A DNA stretch of 64,000 nt from Micromonospora costi (GTDB taxonomy: Bacteria > Actinomycetota > Actinomycetes > Mycobacteriales > Micromonosporaceae): contig NZ_RBAN01000004.1 in the NCBI RefSeq assembly GCF_003626655.1, forward strand, positions 558,001 through 622,000, written 5' to 3'. The position numbers were made by a program, and so were the translations under genes. Within the stretch, counting starts at the first letter, position 1. Every line of letters begins with the position of its first letter. Under the pieces are notes generated by a model. That model was not told the origin of the DNA. It ran no database searches and saw only the letters and a list, made by a program, of their open reading frames with translations. Positions 23,801 to 32,104 of the stretch are shown here, one piece after another.

Positions 23801-24406
23801 GTGAACGTCGTCGACTTCCTCACCAACCTGGTGGCGCACTACGGCTACCTGGGCCTCGCCCTGTTGGTGGGGGTGGAGAGCTTCGGCGTCCCCGCTCCGG
23901 GCGAGACGGCGATCGTCCTCGGCGCCGGGTACGCCGCCCAGGGCCGACTGGCCATCGTCGGGGTCGCGGTGACGGCGTTCCTCGCCGCGGTGATCGGCGA
24001 CAGCATCGCCTTCCTGATCGGTCGCACCGGCGGGCGGCGGCTCATCCTGCGCTACGGCCGGCACGTGCGCCTGACTCCGCAGCGGTTCGCGCGGCTGGAG
24101 GCGGTGATGACCCGCCACGGTCCGAAGCTCGTCGCGGGCGCCCGGTTCGTCGAGGGCCTGCGGCAGTTCAACGGGCTCATCGCCGGGGCCAGCGGCATGC
24201 CGTGGCGACTGTTCGTCCTCTACAACGCCCTCGGCGCCGCGGTCTGGGTCGGCGTGTGGGCCACTATCGGCTACCTCGCCGGGAACCACATCCAGGCCAT
24301 CGTGGCGGACGTGCACCGCCTCCAGTGGTTCGTGGTCGCCGCCGCGGCCTGTGCCGTGTTCGCCTACGTGGGGTGGCGGTTGGCGCGACGCCGACGGCGT
24401 CGCTGA
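23801..24406 (+). CDS. DedA family membrane protein
   Basis: A 201-residue protein of the DedA (SNARE-associated Golgi) family, involved in membrane lipid flipping and homeostasis. Family features are the opening VAHYGYLGLALLVGVESFGVPAPGE, the GRTGGRRLILRYG segment and the FVEGLRQFNGLIAGASGM arm with its conserved Arg/Gly residues. Hydrophobic segments number about five, and the tail is basic. The GTG start has no SD and directly follows a strong hairpin, so the true start or its control is uncertain; a GTG eleven codons in is the alternative. Confidence 0.9.
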   Translation: MNVVDFLTNLVAHYGYLGLALLVGVESFGVPAPGETAIVLGAGYAAQGRLAIVGVAVTAFLAAVIGDSIAFLIGRTGGRRLILRYGRHVRLTPQRFARLEAVMTRHGPKLVAGARFVEGLRQFNGLIAGASGMPWRLFVLYNALGAAVWVGVWATIGYLAGNHIQAIVADVHRLQWFVVAAAACAVFAYVGWRLARRRRRR

Positions 24407-24514
24407 GGTGCGTTTCGTCCACGCATGACCGGGAATGCGCGCCCTCTCGGAGGTGACGGCCGTCCGCCATGATCGCTCGCCGCGGTCGGCTCACGGGCCA
24501 GGAGGGCGTACGAG

Positions 24515-25945
24515 ATGAGCGACGACGCCGGTCCGGACGGCGCGACACCGGCCGACGACGGCGAGACGGCGACGCCCGCCCCGGGCGCGGTGACGGTCGT
24601 CCGCCTCGGCGATCTCCGGCGTACGGTCGCGGCGACCGCGGTCGGCAACATGATCGAGTGGTTCGACTTCGGGGTGTACAGCTTCACCGCCGTGACGATC
24701 GGGCGGGTGTTCTTTCCCGAGGCCAGCGGGTCAGCGCAGCTCCTCTCGTCGTTCGCGACCTTCGCCGCGGCCTTCATCGTCCGCCCCCTGGGCGGCATCT
24801 TCTTCGGCCCGCTGAGCGACCGCATCGGTCGCAAGCGGGTCCTCGTGCTGACCGTGATCACGATGGCGTTCGGTACGTTCGCCGTCGGGCTGCTGCCCGG
24901 ATTCGCCCAGATCGGCGTGTGGGCCCCGATACTGCTCCTGCTGGCCCGACTCGTCCAGGGCTTCTCCACGGGCGGCGAGTACGGCTCGGCGATGACGTTC
25001 ATCACCGAGCACTCGCCTGACCGCCGACGCGGCTTCGTGGCCAGCTGGCTCGAGTTCGGCACGCTGACCGGCTTCGTGCTGGGTGCCTCGCTGGTGACCG
25101 TCTTGACCTCGGTGCTGTCCCGCGCCGACCTCGACTCCTGGGGTTGGCGTATCCCGTTCCTCGTCGCCGGCCCGCTCGGTCTCGTCGGCCTGTACCTGCG
25201 CCTGCGGCTGGCCGAGACGCCGGCCTTCGAACACCTGGAGAGCCGGGCGCCGGCGCGCTCCACCGGGCTGCGCAAGGAGGTGGGCGACCTCGTGCGCCAC
25301 CAGCGCCGCCCGCTGCTGGTCTGCCTCGGCCTCGTCCTCGTGCTGAACGTGCCCAGCTACATGCTCACCGCGTACCTGCCCAGCTATCTGTCGGCGCAGC
25401 TCGGTTTCTCCCAGAACACGTCACTGATCGTGGTGGTGGTCGTTCTGGTGATCCTCATGGTGCTGCTCCAGTTCGCGGGGCGCCTGTCCGACCGCATCGG
25501 GCGCCGGCCCGTCATGATGACCGGTTGCGTCCTGCTCTTCGTCCTCTCCGTGCCGGCCTTCTTGATCATTCAGCAGCGTACGGTGGTTGCCGTCTTCTTC
25601 GGCACGCTGCTCGTCGGCCTCATGTACCTCTGCTTCGACAGCACCGAGCCAGGCACGCTGCCGACCCTGTTCCCGACCCGGGTTCGGGCCGGCGCGCTGT
25701 CCATCACGTACAACATTTCGACCTCGCTGTTCGGCGGCACGACGCCTCTGGTCGCCGCGGCGCTGGTCGACAGCACCCACAGCCTCATCGCTCCGGGTTT
25801 CATGCTGGTCGCGGCCGGGCTGATCGGCGGCATCGCGGTGTACTTCGCGCCGGAGACCGCCCGCCAACCCATGCCGGCCGCGCCGCCGGTGGTCGCGACC
25901 GAGCAGGAGGCGGCCGCGATCCGGCACGGCTCACCCGCGTCCTGA
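24515..25945 (+). CDS. MFS transporter, metabolite:H+ symporter (MHS) family, ProP-like
   Basis: A 476-residue secondary transporter with twelve predicted membrane helices. The MHS pattern is clear: VGNMIEWFDFGVYSF in helix 1, GPLSDRIGRKRVL in the loop after helix 2, LVQGFSTGGEYG in helix 4 and EHSPDRRRGF after it. Members import proline, glycine betaine, citrate, 2-oxoglutarate or shikimate with protons. The lack of a C-terminal coiled coil argues against a ProP osmosensor. The ATG has the SD AGGAGGG. It stands alone and its substrate is unknown. Confidence 0.92.
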   Translation: MSDDAGPDGATPADDGETATPAPGAVTVVRLGDLRRTVAATAVGNMIEWFDFGVYSFTAVTIGRVFFPEASGSAQLLSSFATFAAAFIVRPLGGIFFGPLSDRIGRKRVLVLTVITMAFGTFAVGLLPGFAQIGVWAPILLLLARLVQGFSTGGEYGSAMTFITEHSPDRRRGFVASWLEFGTLTGFVLGASLVTVLTSVLSRADLDSWGWRIPFLVAGPLGLVGLYLRLRLAETPAFEHLESRAPARSTGLRKEVGDLVRHQRRPLLVCLGLVLVLNVPSYMLTAYLPSYLSAQLGFSQNTSLIVVVVVLVILMVLLQFAGRLSDRIGRRPVMMTGCVLLFVLSVPAFLIIQQRTVVAVFFGTLLVGLMYLCFDSTEPGTLPTLFPTRVRAGALSITYNISTSLFGGTTPLVAAALVDSTHSLIAPGFMLVAAGLIGGIAVYFAPETARQPMPAAPPVVATEQEAAAIRHGSPAS

Positions 25946-26021
25946 CCGGTTCACGCGGGACGGCCGTCCGACGATCCGCGCTCACGGCGCCGAGGTCTTC
26001 ACCCGCAGCGCCTGGTCCCTC

Positions 26022-26621
26022 TTACCTGTCGGTGCGACGTCTGGTCGCGTGGTGAAGAAGGGCGAGGGCCGCGTCCCGGGCGTCGTTCGCGGTGCCCGGG
26101 CCTTCCCGGTGGTCGGCGACCACGATCGCGCCCTCCAGAAGCAGGAGGAGCTGCCGTCCCAGAGCGGCGGGATTCGCCGCTCCGGCTCGAGTGGCGATCG
26201 CGGTGAGCAGGTCCAGGTGGCGCCCGAGATGGCGGGCCGCGATGGTGCTGGCCGGGGCGGTGTGGTGTTGGGTGGCGGCGTTGACGATCGCGCAGCCGCG
26301 GAAGCCGGGTTCGTCGAACCAGACGCCGATGGCGTCGAATACCGCGGCGAGCTGGGCCGCCGGCTCGTCGCCCGCGTCTTCGGCGGCTCGGGCCAGCCAG
26401 CGCGTGACGCGGTCGCTGCGGGCTTCCAGGACGGCGCGGACGAGCCCGTCCTTGGACCCGAAGTGGCGGTACAGCGTCTCCTTGGAGATGCCCGCCTCGG
26501 CGCACAACTCCGCGATGCCCACGCCATCGAGCCCGCGCGCGTAGAGGATGCCCTCCGCGGTGCGAAGGACCGCCGCGCGGGTGCGGTCAGGGTCCAGGCT
26601 GCTGCCTTTGGGAACGGGCAC
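26022..26621 (-). CDS. TetR/AcrR family repressor
   Basis: A 199-residue repressor. The helix-turn-helix is LDGVGIAELCAEAGISKETLYRHFGSKDGLV, with the recognition helix SKETLYRHF. The C-terminal domain includes FDEPGFRGCAIVNAA, typical of the group that controls hydrolase or exporter genes. There is no SD; TACCAT ends 6 bases before the GTG at 26621, so it is probably leaderless. It is divergent from an alpha/beta hydrolase and an MFS transporter, across an intergenic region made almost entirely of inverted repeats. Confidence 0.93.
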   Translation of the reverse strand: MPVPKGSSLDPDRTRAAVLRTAEGILYARGLDGVGIAELCAEAGISKETLYRHFGSKDGLVRAVLEARSDRVTRWLARAAEDAGDEPAAQLAAVFDAIGVWFDEPGFRGCAIVNAATQHHTAPASTIAARHLGRHLDLLTAIATRAGAANPAALGRQLLLLLEGAIVVADHREGPGTANDARDAALALLHHATRRRTDR

Positions 26622-26624
26622 GAA

Positions 26625-26687
26625 TAGATGGTACCAGTCGGTTCGATCTTCTGTTAGCGTCCTGATCGAACCGGTCGGTTCTATCTA
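26625..26687. promoter_or_regulatory. Double TetR operator between divergent genes
   Basis: Site 2, GAACCG-GT-CGGTTC (26668-26681), is perfect. Site 1 (26631-26644) keeps CGGTTC and 4 of 6 bases in the other half. The two sites also face each other in a larger dyad, with 24-base arms at 26625-26648 and 26664-26687 that match at 19 positions. Site 1 overlaps the -10 of the repressor gene and site 2 lies just ahead of the hydrolase SD. Confidence 0.75.
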
Positions 26688-26698
26688 AGGAGTACGCT

Positions 26699-27541
26699 GT
26701 GCCGGACCCCCTCGTCACCGATCCCATCCCTGGGCAGCCTGCCGCGCGCACCGTGCCCGTCACCATCCCGAGCGCGGGCGCAACGCTGCTGGGCGTCCTG
26801 CACCTGCCGCCGGGCCCCGGCCCGCACCCCGTCGTCGTCCTGCTGCACGGCTTCCCCGGACACGAGCGGAACTTCGACCTCGCGCAGGCGTTGCGTCGGG
26901 CGGGCTACGCGGCGCTGGTGTTCCACTACCGCGGCTCGTGGGGGGTCGACGGCTCCTGGTCCTGGGCACACGTGCTGGAGGACTCCGCTCGCGTGGTCGC
27001 CCACCTGCGCGAGCCGGAGACAGCCACCGTCCACGCTCTCGACCCGCGCCGGCTGGCCGTCATCGGTCACAGCGCGGGCGGTTTCGCCGCGTTGATGACC
27101 GCGGCCGCCGACCCCGGCGTGGCCGCAGCCGGTTCGGTGGCCGGGTTCGACTTCGGGACGGCCGCGGCCGCCTGCCGGAGCGACCCGGCCGTGCGAGCTG
27201 CCTACCTCGAAGACTGGGCGGGCGAACTGCTCCCCCTCCGCGGCACCAGCGCGGGGGCGCTGGTCACCGAGATGGAGGCGGCAGGGGACTCGTGGAGCCT
27301 CGCTCGTCTCGCGCCGCGGCTGGCCACCCGGCCCGTGCTGCTGATCGGCACCGACCGTGACACCGTCACCCCCGCCGGCGTCCACCACGAGCCACTGGTG
27401 GACGCCTACCTCGCCCACCCGGTGCCCGGCCTCGAACACCACGTCTTCCACACCGACCACGCCCTGTCCGACCACCGGGTCGCCCTCGCCCGCACGGTCA
27501 TCGCCTTCCTCGACAGGCACCTGAAGGACAGCCCCCGGTGA
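26699..27541 (+). CDS. Alpha/beta hydrolase (dienelactone hydrolase-like / prolyl oligopeptidase type)
   Basis: A 280-residue hydrolase. The oxyanion loop is LLHGFPGHERNFDLA, the nucleophile GHSAGG, the acid near IGTDRDTVTP and the histidine probably in TDHALSDHR. The GTG at 26699 has the SD AAGGAG with a 6-base spacer. It is coupled to the MFS transporter downstream by a GTGA overlap and is controlled by the divergent TetR. Together they suggest detoxification: the enzyme alters a compound and the transporter exports it. The substrate is unknown. Confidence 0.88.
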   Translation: MPDPLVTDPIPGQPAARTVPVTIPSAGATLLGVLHLPPGPGPHPVVVLLHGFPGHERNFDLAQALRRAGYAALVFHYRGSWGVDGSWSWAHVLEDSARVVAHLREPETATVHALDPRRLAVIGHSAGGFAALMTAAADPGVAAAGSVAGFDFGTAAAACRSDPAVRAAYLEDWAGELLPLRGTSAGALVTEMEAAGDSWSLARLAPRLATRPVLLIGTDRDTVTPAGVHHEPLVDAYLAHPVPGLEHHVFHTDHALSDHRVALARTVIAFLDRHLKDSPR

Positions 27542-28725
27542 ACCTGACCCCCACGGCGGGCTCGCTCCCCCGGCAAGCTCCCGACTATCGGTGGAGCGCC
27601 GCACGGCTGGCACTCGGAACCGCGTCGGCCCTGGGGATCTCCCGCTTCGCCTACGGCCTGCTCCTCCCGGCCATGCGAACCGATCTGCACTGGAGCCTCG
27701 CCCAAGCCGGTGCGCTGACCACCGCCAACAGCCTCGGATACCTTCTGGGAGCCGTGCTCGCGGGCATCGCGGCGCGGCGACGGGGGCCGACGGCCACCTT
27801 CCGCCTCGGCATGGTGCTCACCGCCCTGGCCCTGGCCGCCACCGCGGTGAGCGGCGCTTACCTGGCGCTGCTCACCGCACGCGCGGCCGCCGGCATCGGT
27901 GGCGCCCTGGTCTTCGTCGCGGGAGGCGTGATCGCGTCGCGCAGCGCCGCCGCCGTACGCTCACCCGCTCCGATCACGATCTACTTCGCCGGGGCCGGGC
28001 TGGGCATCGCCATCAGCGGCGCATCGCTTCCAGGCATGATGGCGTACGCCCCGCACGACTGGCCGATGGCCTGGCTCGGCCTGGCCGCCTTCGCCCTCCT
28101 GGCCACCGTCGCCAGTTGGACCGCCGCACGCGTCGACGGACCCGAGCTCCGGTCGGCCACGGGTCGACGCCGGATACGGCCGCTGTGGCGCACCGCCGTT
28201 GCCTACCTGCTCTTCGCAGGCGGATACATCGCCTACGTCACCTTCCTGTCCGCCGCCCTGGCTCAGGAACACACGCCCGTGTGGCAGATCAGCACGCTGT
28301 GGACCGTCCTGGGAATCAGCGCCGTCGCCGCACCGCGCGTGTGGGACCCCCTGATGGGCAGATGGCCACCGGCCCGCGTCCTCACCACCCTGCTGGCTCT
28401 CCTCGCCGCCGCGAGCGCCCTTCCCCTCGTCAGTTCGTCACACGCCGTCCTCGCCGTCTCGGTCCTGACCTACGGCGCCACCTTCATGACTGTTCCGGCC
28501 GCCGTCACCGCGACCATCCGCGGCGCAACGCCTCCCGAGGACTGGACACCCACCCTTTCCGCCTTCACCACGGTCTTCGCCGCCGGCCAGACCATCGGCC
28601 CCTGGGCGGCCGGGGCCATCGCCGACCGCACCTCGGCCGCCGCCACGCTGGCCTGGACCGCTGCCCTGTGTGCCTCCGCCGCACTCGTCGCGGCGTACCC
28701 ACGACGAGCGGATCGGCGCATCTGA
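27538..28725 (+). CDS. MFS transporter, YbfB/YjiJ family
   Basis: A 395-residue transporter with about twelve helices. The first helix LALGTASALGISRFAYGLLLPAMRTDLHWS and ANSLGYLLGAVLAG are characteristic of the YbfB/YjiJ group. The GTG start overlaps the hydrolase stop by four bases. Likely an efflux pump within the TetR-controlled unit; substrate unknown. Confidence 0.88.
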   Translation: MNLTPTAGSLPRQAPDYRWSAARLALGTASALGISRFAYGLLLPAMRTDLHWSLAQAGALTTANSLGYLLGAVLAGIAARRRGPTATFRLGMVLTALALAATAVSGAYLALLTARAAAGIGGALVFVAGGVIASRSAAAVRSPAPITIYFAGAGLGIAISGASLPGMMAYAPHDWPMAWLGLAAFALLATVASWTAARVDGPELRSATGRRRIRPLWRTAVAYLLFAGGYIAYVTFLSAALAQEHTPVWQISTLWTVLGISAVAAPRVWDPLMGRWPPARVLTTLLALLAAASALPLVSSSHAVLAVSVLTYGATFMTVPAAVTATIRGATPPEDWTPTLSAFTTVFAAGQTIGPWAAGAIADRTSAAATLAWTAALCASAALVAAYPRRADRRI

Positions 28726-28808
28726 ACCCGAGCCCGTGGTCCGGCTCCTCGCATCCGCTGCCCACGTAGGATCTTGCGCACGTGCACCCGGACAGGGAGG
28801 AGCCTGTC

Positions 28809-29756
28809 GTGGCGCTCTCCGCACCGTTCCTCCAGGAGCGTCTGCTCCGAGCCGGGATGCCCGATGTCGTCGCGGTCGAGCCGGCGACGGGTGGCCTCGC
28901 GGCGCTCGCGGGCATAGCGGCCCGTCGGGACGCACCGCCGGTGTTCGTCAAGGCCTTCGCCGACGCGCCGGCCGACGATGTCTTCGTCGCGGAGGCCGAG
29001 GGGCTGGCCGCCCTGCGTGAGCTCGGCGGCGTGGCGACCCCCGACGTGATCCTCGCGGACCGGGACCTGCTCGTGCTGTCGGTGCTGCGACCGAGGCCGC
29101 GCGACGAGACCTTCTGGGAGCAGCTCGCGCACGCGCTCGCCCGCCTGCACCTGGGCACGACCCATCCCCGTTTCGGGTGGCACCGCGACAACTGGCTGGG
29201 TCGCCGCAGGCAGATCAACACGTGGGACGACGACGGCTTCGCTTTCTTCGCACAGCACCGGCTGCTTCGGTGGCTCGGGGAACCGCGCGTCGACGCGGCA
29301 CTCGACCGCGAAGACCGTGCCGCGCTGGAGCGGCTGTGTCACCGGCTGGCGGATTTGCTGCCGAACCGGCCGGCATGCCTCACGCACGGCGACCTGTGGA
29401 CGCAGAACCTCCTGGCAACGCCGGACGGGCAGCCGGCGCTGATCGACCCGGCGGTGTCCTACATGTGGGCGGAGGTCGACCTCGCCCACGTGTGGTCCAC
29501 CTCGCCCCCGCCCGAGGCGCAACGGTTCTTCGAGGTCTATGCGGAGCTGACCTCCCTCGACCGCGACTGGCGGGCTCGCATGCCGATCGTCCAACTGCGA
29601 CAGCACCTCGCCGTGCTGGCCCAGTTCGACGACGACTGGGGCGCGGGCGAGCAGATCCGCGCCACCCTCGCCCCGTTCCGCACACGCGCCCGACCAGAGG
29701 CCCCGGGTCCGAACCCGGCCGATCCCACTCGCGCGACAGTACTTGAACGGGAGTGA
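28809..29756 (+). CDS. Fructosamine kinase family protein
   Basis: A 315-residue kinase-fold protein. The catalytic loop is LTHGDLWTQNLLA and the metal-binding Asp is in ALIDPAVSYMWAEVDLAH, both standard for fructosamine/ketosamine-3-kinases. These phosphorylate glycated amines so that the sugar falls off, repairing glycation. The GTG at 28809 is chosen for the SD GGGAGGAG; a TAGGAT -10 at 28767 would give a leader of about 30 bases. Single gene. Confidence 0.88.
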   Translation: MALSAPFLQERLLRAGMPDVVAVEPATGGLAALAGIAARRDAPPVFVKAFADAPADDVFVAEAEGLAALRELGGVATPDVILADRDLLVLSVLRPRPRDETFWEQLAHALARLHLGTTHPRFGWHRDNWLGRRRQINTWDDDGFAFFAQHRLLRWLGEPRVDAALDREDRAALERLCHRLADLLPNRPACLTHGDLWTQNLLATPDGQPALIDPAVSYMWAEVDLAHVWSTSPPPEAQRFFEVYAELTSLDRDWRARMPIVQLRQHLAVLAQFDDDWGAGEQIRATLAPFRTRARPEAPGPNPADPTRATVLERE

Positions 29757-29771
29757 AGTAAGTGCCACCAT
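29743..29771 (+). promoter_or_regulatory. Promoter of the membrane protein / winged-helix pair
   Basis: TTGAAC and CACCAT with exactly 17 bases between them. The -10 ends 6 bases before the GTG at 29778, so the transcript would be leaderless. The -10 departs from TANNNT at its first base. Confidence 0.5.
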
Positions 29772-29777
29772 GAGCCC

Positions 29778-30197
29778 GTGACGGATCCTTCAGGCATCGA
29801 TCCGCGGAGGGCACTGAGCGAGATCCACCGCGTCGAAACACGTGTGCGACGTGACCGCTGGTGGCCCGTCGCCGCGGCCCTGATCATGGCGGTCTTCACG
29901 GCCGCGTTCTACACGGGTCTCAAGGCGTTCCCGGAGACCGTCGACGATTTCGTGCTGCCCGGTGTGCTGCTGGTGATGGCCCTCCTGGGCCTCATCGCGT
30001 TCCGTCGGCGCGTGGTCGACCGCGGCGACACCCGCCGGGAAGAACTGACCGTCTGGGCCAGCGTCGGGCTGGCCCTGGTGACCATCCTCCTGAACCGATT
30101 CGTGCTACCGGACGGTCTCACGCCATGGGTCGTGCTGGTCGGCCTGCTCCCCGCAGCGCCGTTCCTGCTACTGGCATGGCGGATCACGCGCCGATGA
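29778..30197 (+). CDS. Small integral membrane protein of unknown function
   Basis: 139 residues with four hydrophobic segments (WWPVAAALIMAVFTAAFYTG, VLPGVLLVMALLGLIAF, LTVWASVGLALVTILL, WVVLVGLLPAAPFLLLAW) after a charged amphipathic start. I do not recognise the family beyond its resemblance to proteins paired with small winged-helix regulators in actinobacteria. The start lacks an SD. It is coupled to the regulator downstream by an ATGA overlap. Confidence 0.75.
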   Translation: MTDPSGIDPRRALSEIHRVETRVRRDRWWPVAAALIMAVFTAAFYTGLKAFPETVDDFVLPGVLLVMALLGLIAFRRRVVDRGDTRREELTVWASVGLALVTILLNRFVLPDGLTPWVVLVGLLPAAPFLLLAWRITRR

Positions 30198-30499
30198 CCA
30201 ACAGCCACGTCCATCCCCGACACCAACTCGATGAGGTGATCCACGCGCCGGTGCGCCTCTCGGTGATGGCGGCGCTGGCCGGCGCCGAGCGCATCACCTT
30301 CGGCTTCCTGCGGGACACGGTCGAGGTCAGCGACTCGCTCCTGTCCAAACACATCGCCACCCTCGATGCCGCCGGATACATCACCGTGGTCAAGGGTTAC
30401 GAGGGGAAACGACCACGCACCTGGTTCTCCCTCACCGAGCAGGGGCGGGCCGCCTTCCAGCGCTACCGCGAGACGCTGCAGCTACTCATCGGCGACTAG
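30194..30499 (+). CDS. Winged-helix transcriptional regulator (HTH_34 / MarR-like)
   Basis: A 101-residue DNA-binding protein with one winged helix: HAPVRLSVMAALAGAERITFGFLRDTVEVSDSLLSKHIATL, then the wing YITVVKGYEGKRPRTWFSLT. It has no ligand domain, so it may respond to its membrane partner or simply autoregulate. The ATG at 30194 overlaps the membrane-protein stop (ATGA). An ATG at 30176 is an alternative. It ends with a four-base overlap with the convergent acyltransferase gene. Confidence 0.85.
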   Translation: MTNSHVHPRHQLDEVIHAPVRLSVMAALAGAERITFGFLRDTVEVSDSLLSKHIATLDAAGYITVVKGYEGKRPRTWFSLTEQGRAAFQRYRETLQLLIGD

Positions 30500-31440
30500 A
30501 TCGGGAAGCGGCCGCGGCGGATCTGCCAGTGGCGGCCCGCCTTGAGGTGATCGACGATCGCACGCTGGAGCACGGTGCGGCGCGGCAGCTGGTCGAGCGG
30601 CGTGGTGAGGGTGCGGAACACGAACCGCAGCACCTCGACGTCGGCGTCCAGCCCTTCCGGCTCCTCGTAGGGCTCCAGCTCGAACATCCGCTGGAACCGG
30701 ACGATGTTGGAGTCCTCGGGCAGGTATTCCAGCAGTTGCGGGTCGAGCAGCCACGAGCCGCAGGAGAACGCCGTGTAGTGCTCGTCGGGAAAGTGGCGAG
30801 GGAAGAACGCGCGGGCCTCGTGGAGCGACGCCGCGACCGCCTCCGGGGTCATCGGCCCGGACTCGGGGATGTGCAGGTCGATGGTGCTGTCGCCGCGCTG
30901 GTGCTGCAACCGGCCCAGCTCGTAGATGCCACCGCGCACGTGCAGCGTCAGCCAGGCCTGCATGACCGGCCAGCCCTCGCGCCGCATCCGCCGGTCGATC
31001 GCGAGGTTGCGGCCCAGGTCCGCGAGCGTCGCCCAGGACACGGCATCGTCGATGCCGTGGTCGCGGTGGTACGCCCTGACGACGTCGACCAGCGCCAGGT
31101 ACGCGTAGACGTAGAGATGTCGCCAGGCGAGCCCCCGTTCGCGCGGCAGCTCCGGACCGGGCGGCAGCCAGCCGTGGCCTCCCAGGTCGGCGCGGACCAG
31201 GGCGATCGAGCGGTCGAGCAGCCAGCGCAGCTCCGGAGTCCAGAGAGGAGAGTCGGGGTCGGGCCAGCCCGCCATGATCTCGGCCGCGTCGTCCGCCCGC
31301 ACCGCGAGCCGGTCGAGGATCGCGGGCGCGTCGGCCTTGTCGGGCAGCGGAGCCGACGGCCGGTCGCCGGCGAGCCGGTGAACGCGGTGGACGTCCTCGA
31401 CGGGCACCCCGAGCCGGGCGGCAATGTCGTCCAGATCCAC
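30496..31440 (-). CDS. Acyltransferase domain protein (NAT_N / GNAT_C type)
   Basis: 314 residues resembling the two-domain N-acyltransferase proteins of actinobacteria. The N-terminal part runs DLDDIAARLGVPVEDVHRVH and the C-terminal GNAT-like part includes TIDLHIPESGPMTPEAV, HYTAFSCGSWLLDPQLLEYLPEDSNIVRFQRMF and the closing LPRRTVLQRAIVDHLKAGRHW. The biochemical substrate of the family is unknown. It overlaps the winged-helix gene tail to tail. The start is not fixed by a strong SD. Confidence 0.8.
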   Translation of the reverse strand: MDLDDIAARLGVPVEDVHRVHRLAGDRPSAPLPDKADAPAILDRLAVRADDAAEIMAGWPDPDSPLWTPELRWLLDRSIALVRADLGGHGWLPPGPELPRERGLAWRHLYVYAYLALVDVVRAYHRDHGIDDAVSWATLADLGRNLAIDRRMRREGWPVMQAWLTLHVRGGIYELGRLQHQRGDSTIDLHIPESGPMTPEAVAASLHEARAFFPRHFPDEHYTAFSCGSWLLDPQLLEYLPEDSNIVRFQRMFELEPYEEPEGLDADVEVLRFVFRTLTTPLDQLPRRTVLQRAIVDHLKAGRHWQIRRGRFPI

Positions 31441-31548
31441 GCGACGACCCTACCGGCCGCCCGGCGACCGGCACCGCCCCTACCGCCCGGGCGCATCCCG
31501 CCACGCGACCCGGTCCGCGACCGAGGCTCGCCACCGATCATGGACACC

Positions 31549-31566
31549 TATTCTAGTGCTAGAATA
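31549..31566. promoter_or_regulatory. PadR-type operator overlapping the -10
   Basis: TATTCTAG-TG-CTAGAATA is a perfect 8+2+8 palindrome. The -10 hexamer TAGAAT (31560-31565) lies inside its right arm and the GTG start follows 5 bases later. A bound repressor would block RNA polymerase directly. Confidence 0.75.
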
Positions 31567-31570
31567 CGGC

Positions 31571-32104
31571 GTGGAGCTGACTCCCGCCGAGCTGACCGTG
31601 CTGGGCCTCGTCATCGAACGCCCGCAGCACGGCTACGACCTCGAGCAGGTGATCGAGCAACGCGGGATCCGGCAGTGGACCGACATCGGGTTCTCCTCGA
31701 TCTACTACCTGCTCACCAAGCTGGAGAAACGCGGCCTGCTCCACGTCCCGGAGGCTCCCACCGCCGCGAAATCGCGCCGCGTCTTCCACGCCACCACCGC
31801 CGGCCGCGAGGTCGCGGCACGCACCGCCCTCGACCTCGTCGCCGAGCCACGGCCGATCGCGCAACCGCTGCTGGTCGGCCTCGCCAACCTGCCCCTACTC
31901 TCGGAGCGGCAATACACGCGGGCGCTGCGCACCCGCCTGACGCAGATCGAAACCCGGATCGCCGCGATCCAGGCGGCGCGACGGGCACAGCCTCCCCTCA
32001 CGCCGGCGGCACGTGAGGTGTTCTCGTACTCATTGAGCCTCTTGCAAGCGGAAAAGCGGTGGCTCGCCGCCCGAGCCCAGGTGCCCGATGACGAGCAGGA
32101 CTGA
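31571..32104 (+). CDS. PadR family transcriptional regulator
   Basis: A 177-residue regulator. The winged helix is LTVLGLVIERPQHGYDLEQVIE, then GFSSIYYLLTKLEKRGLL, and the C-terminal dimerisation helices follow. The GTG at 31571 is leaderless, with a TAGAAT -10 inside a perfect palindrome, so autorepression is very likely. It overlaps the GyrI-like gene by 17 bases. PadR proteins often bind drugs or phenolic acids and control efflux or sequestration genes. Confidence 0.93.
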   Translation: MELTPAELTVLGLVIERPQHGYDLEQVIEQRGIRQWTDIGFSSIYYLLTKLEKRGLLHVPEAPTAAKSRRVFHATTAGREVAARTALDLVAEPRPIAQPLLVGLANLPLLSERQYTRALRTRLTQIETRIAAIQAARRAQPPLTPAAREVFSYSLSLLQAEKRWLAARAQVPDDEQD

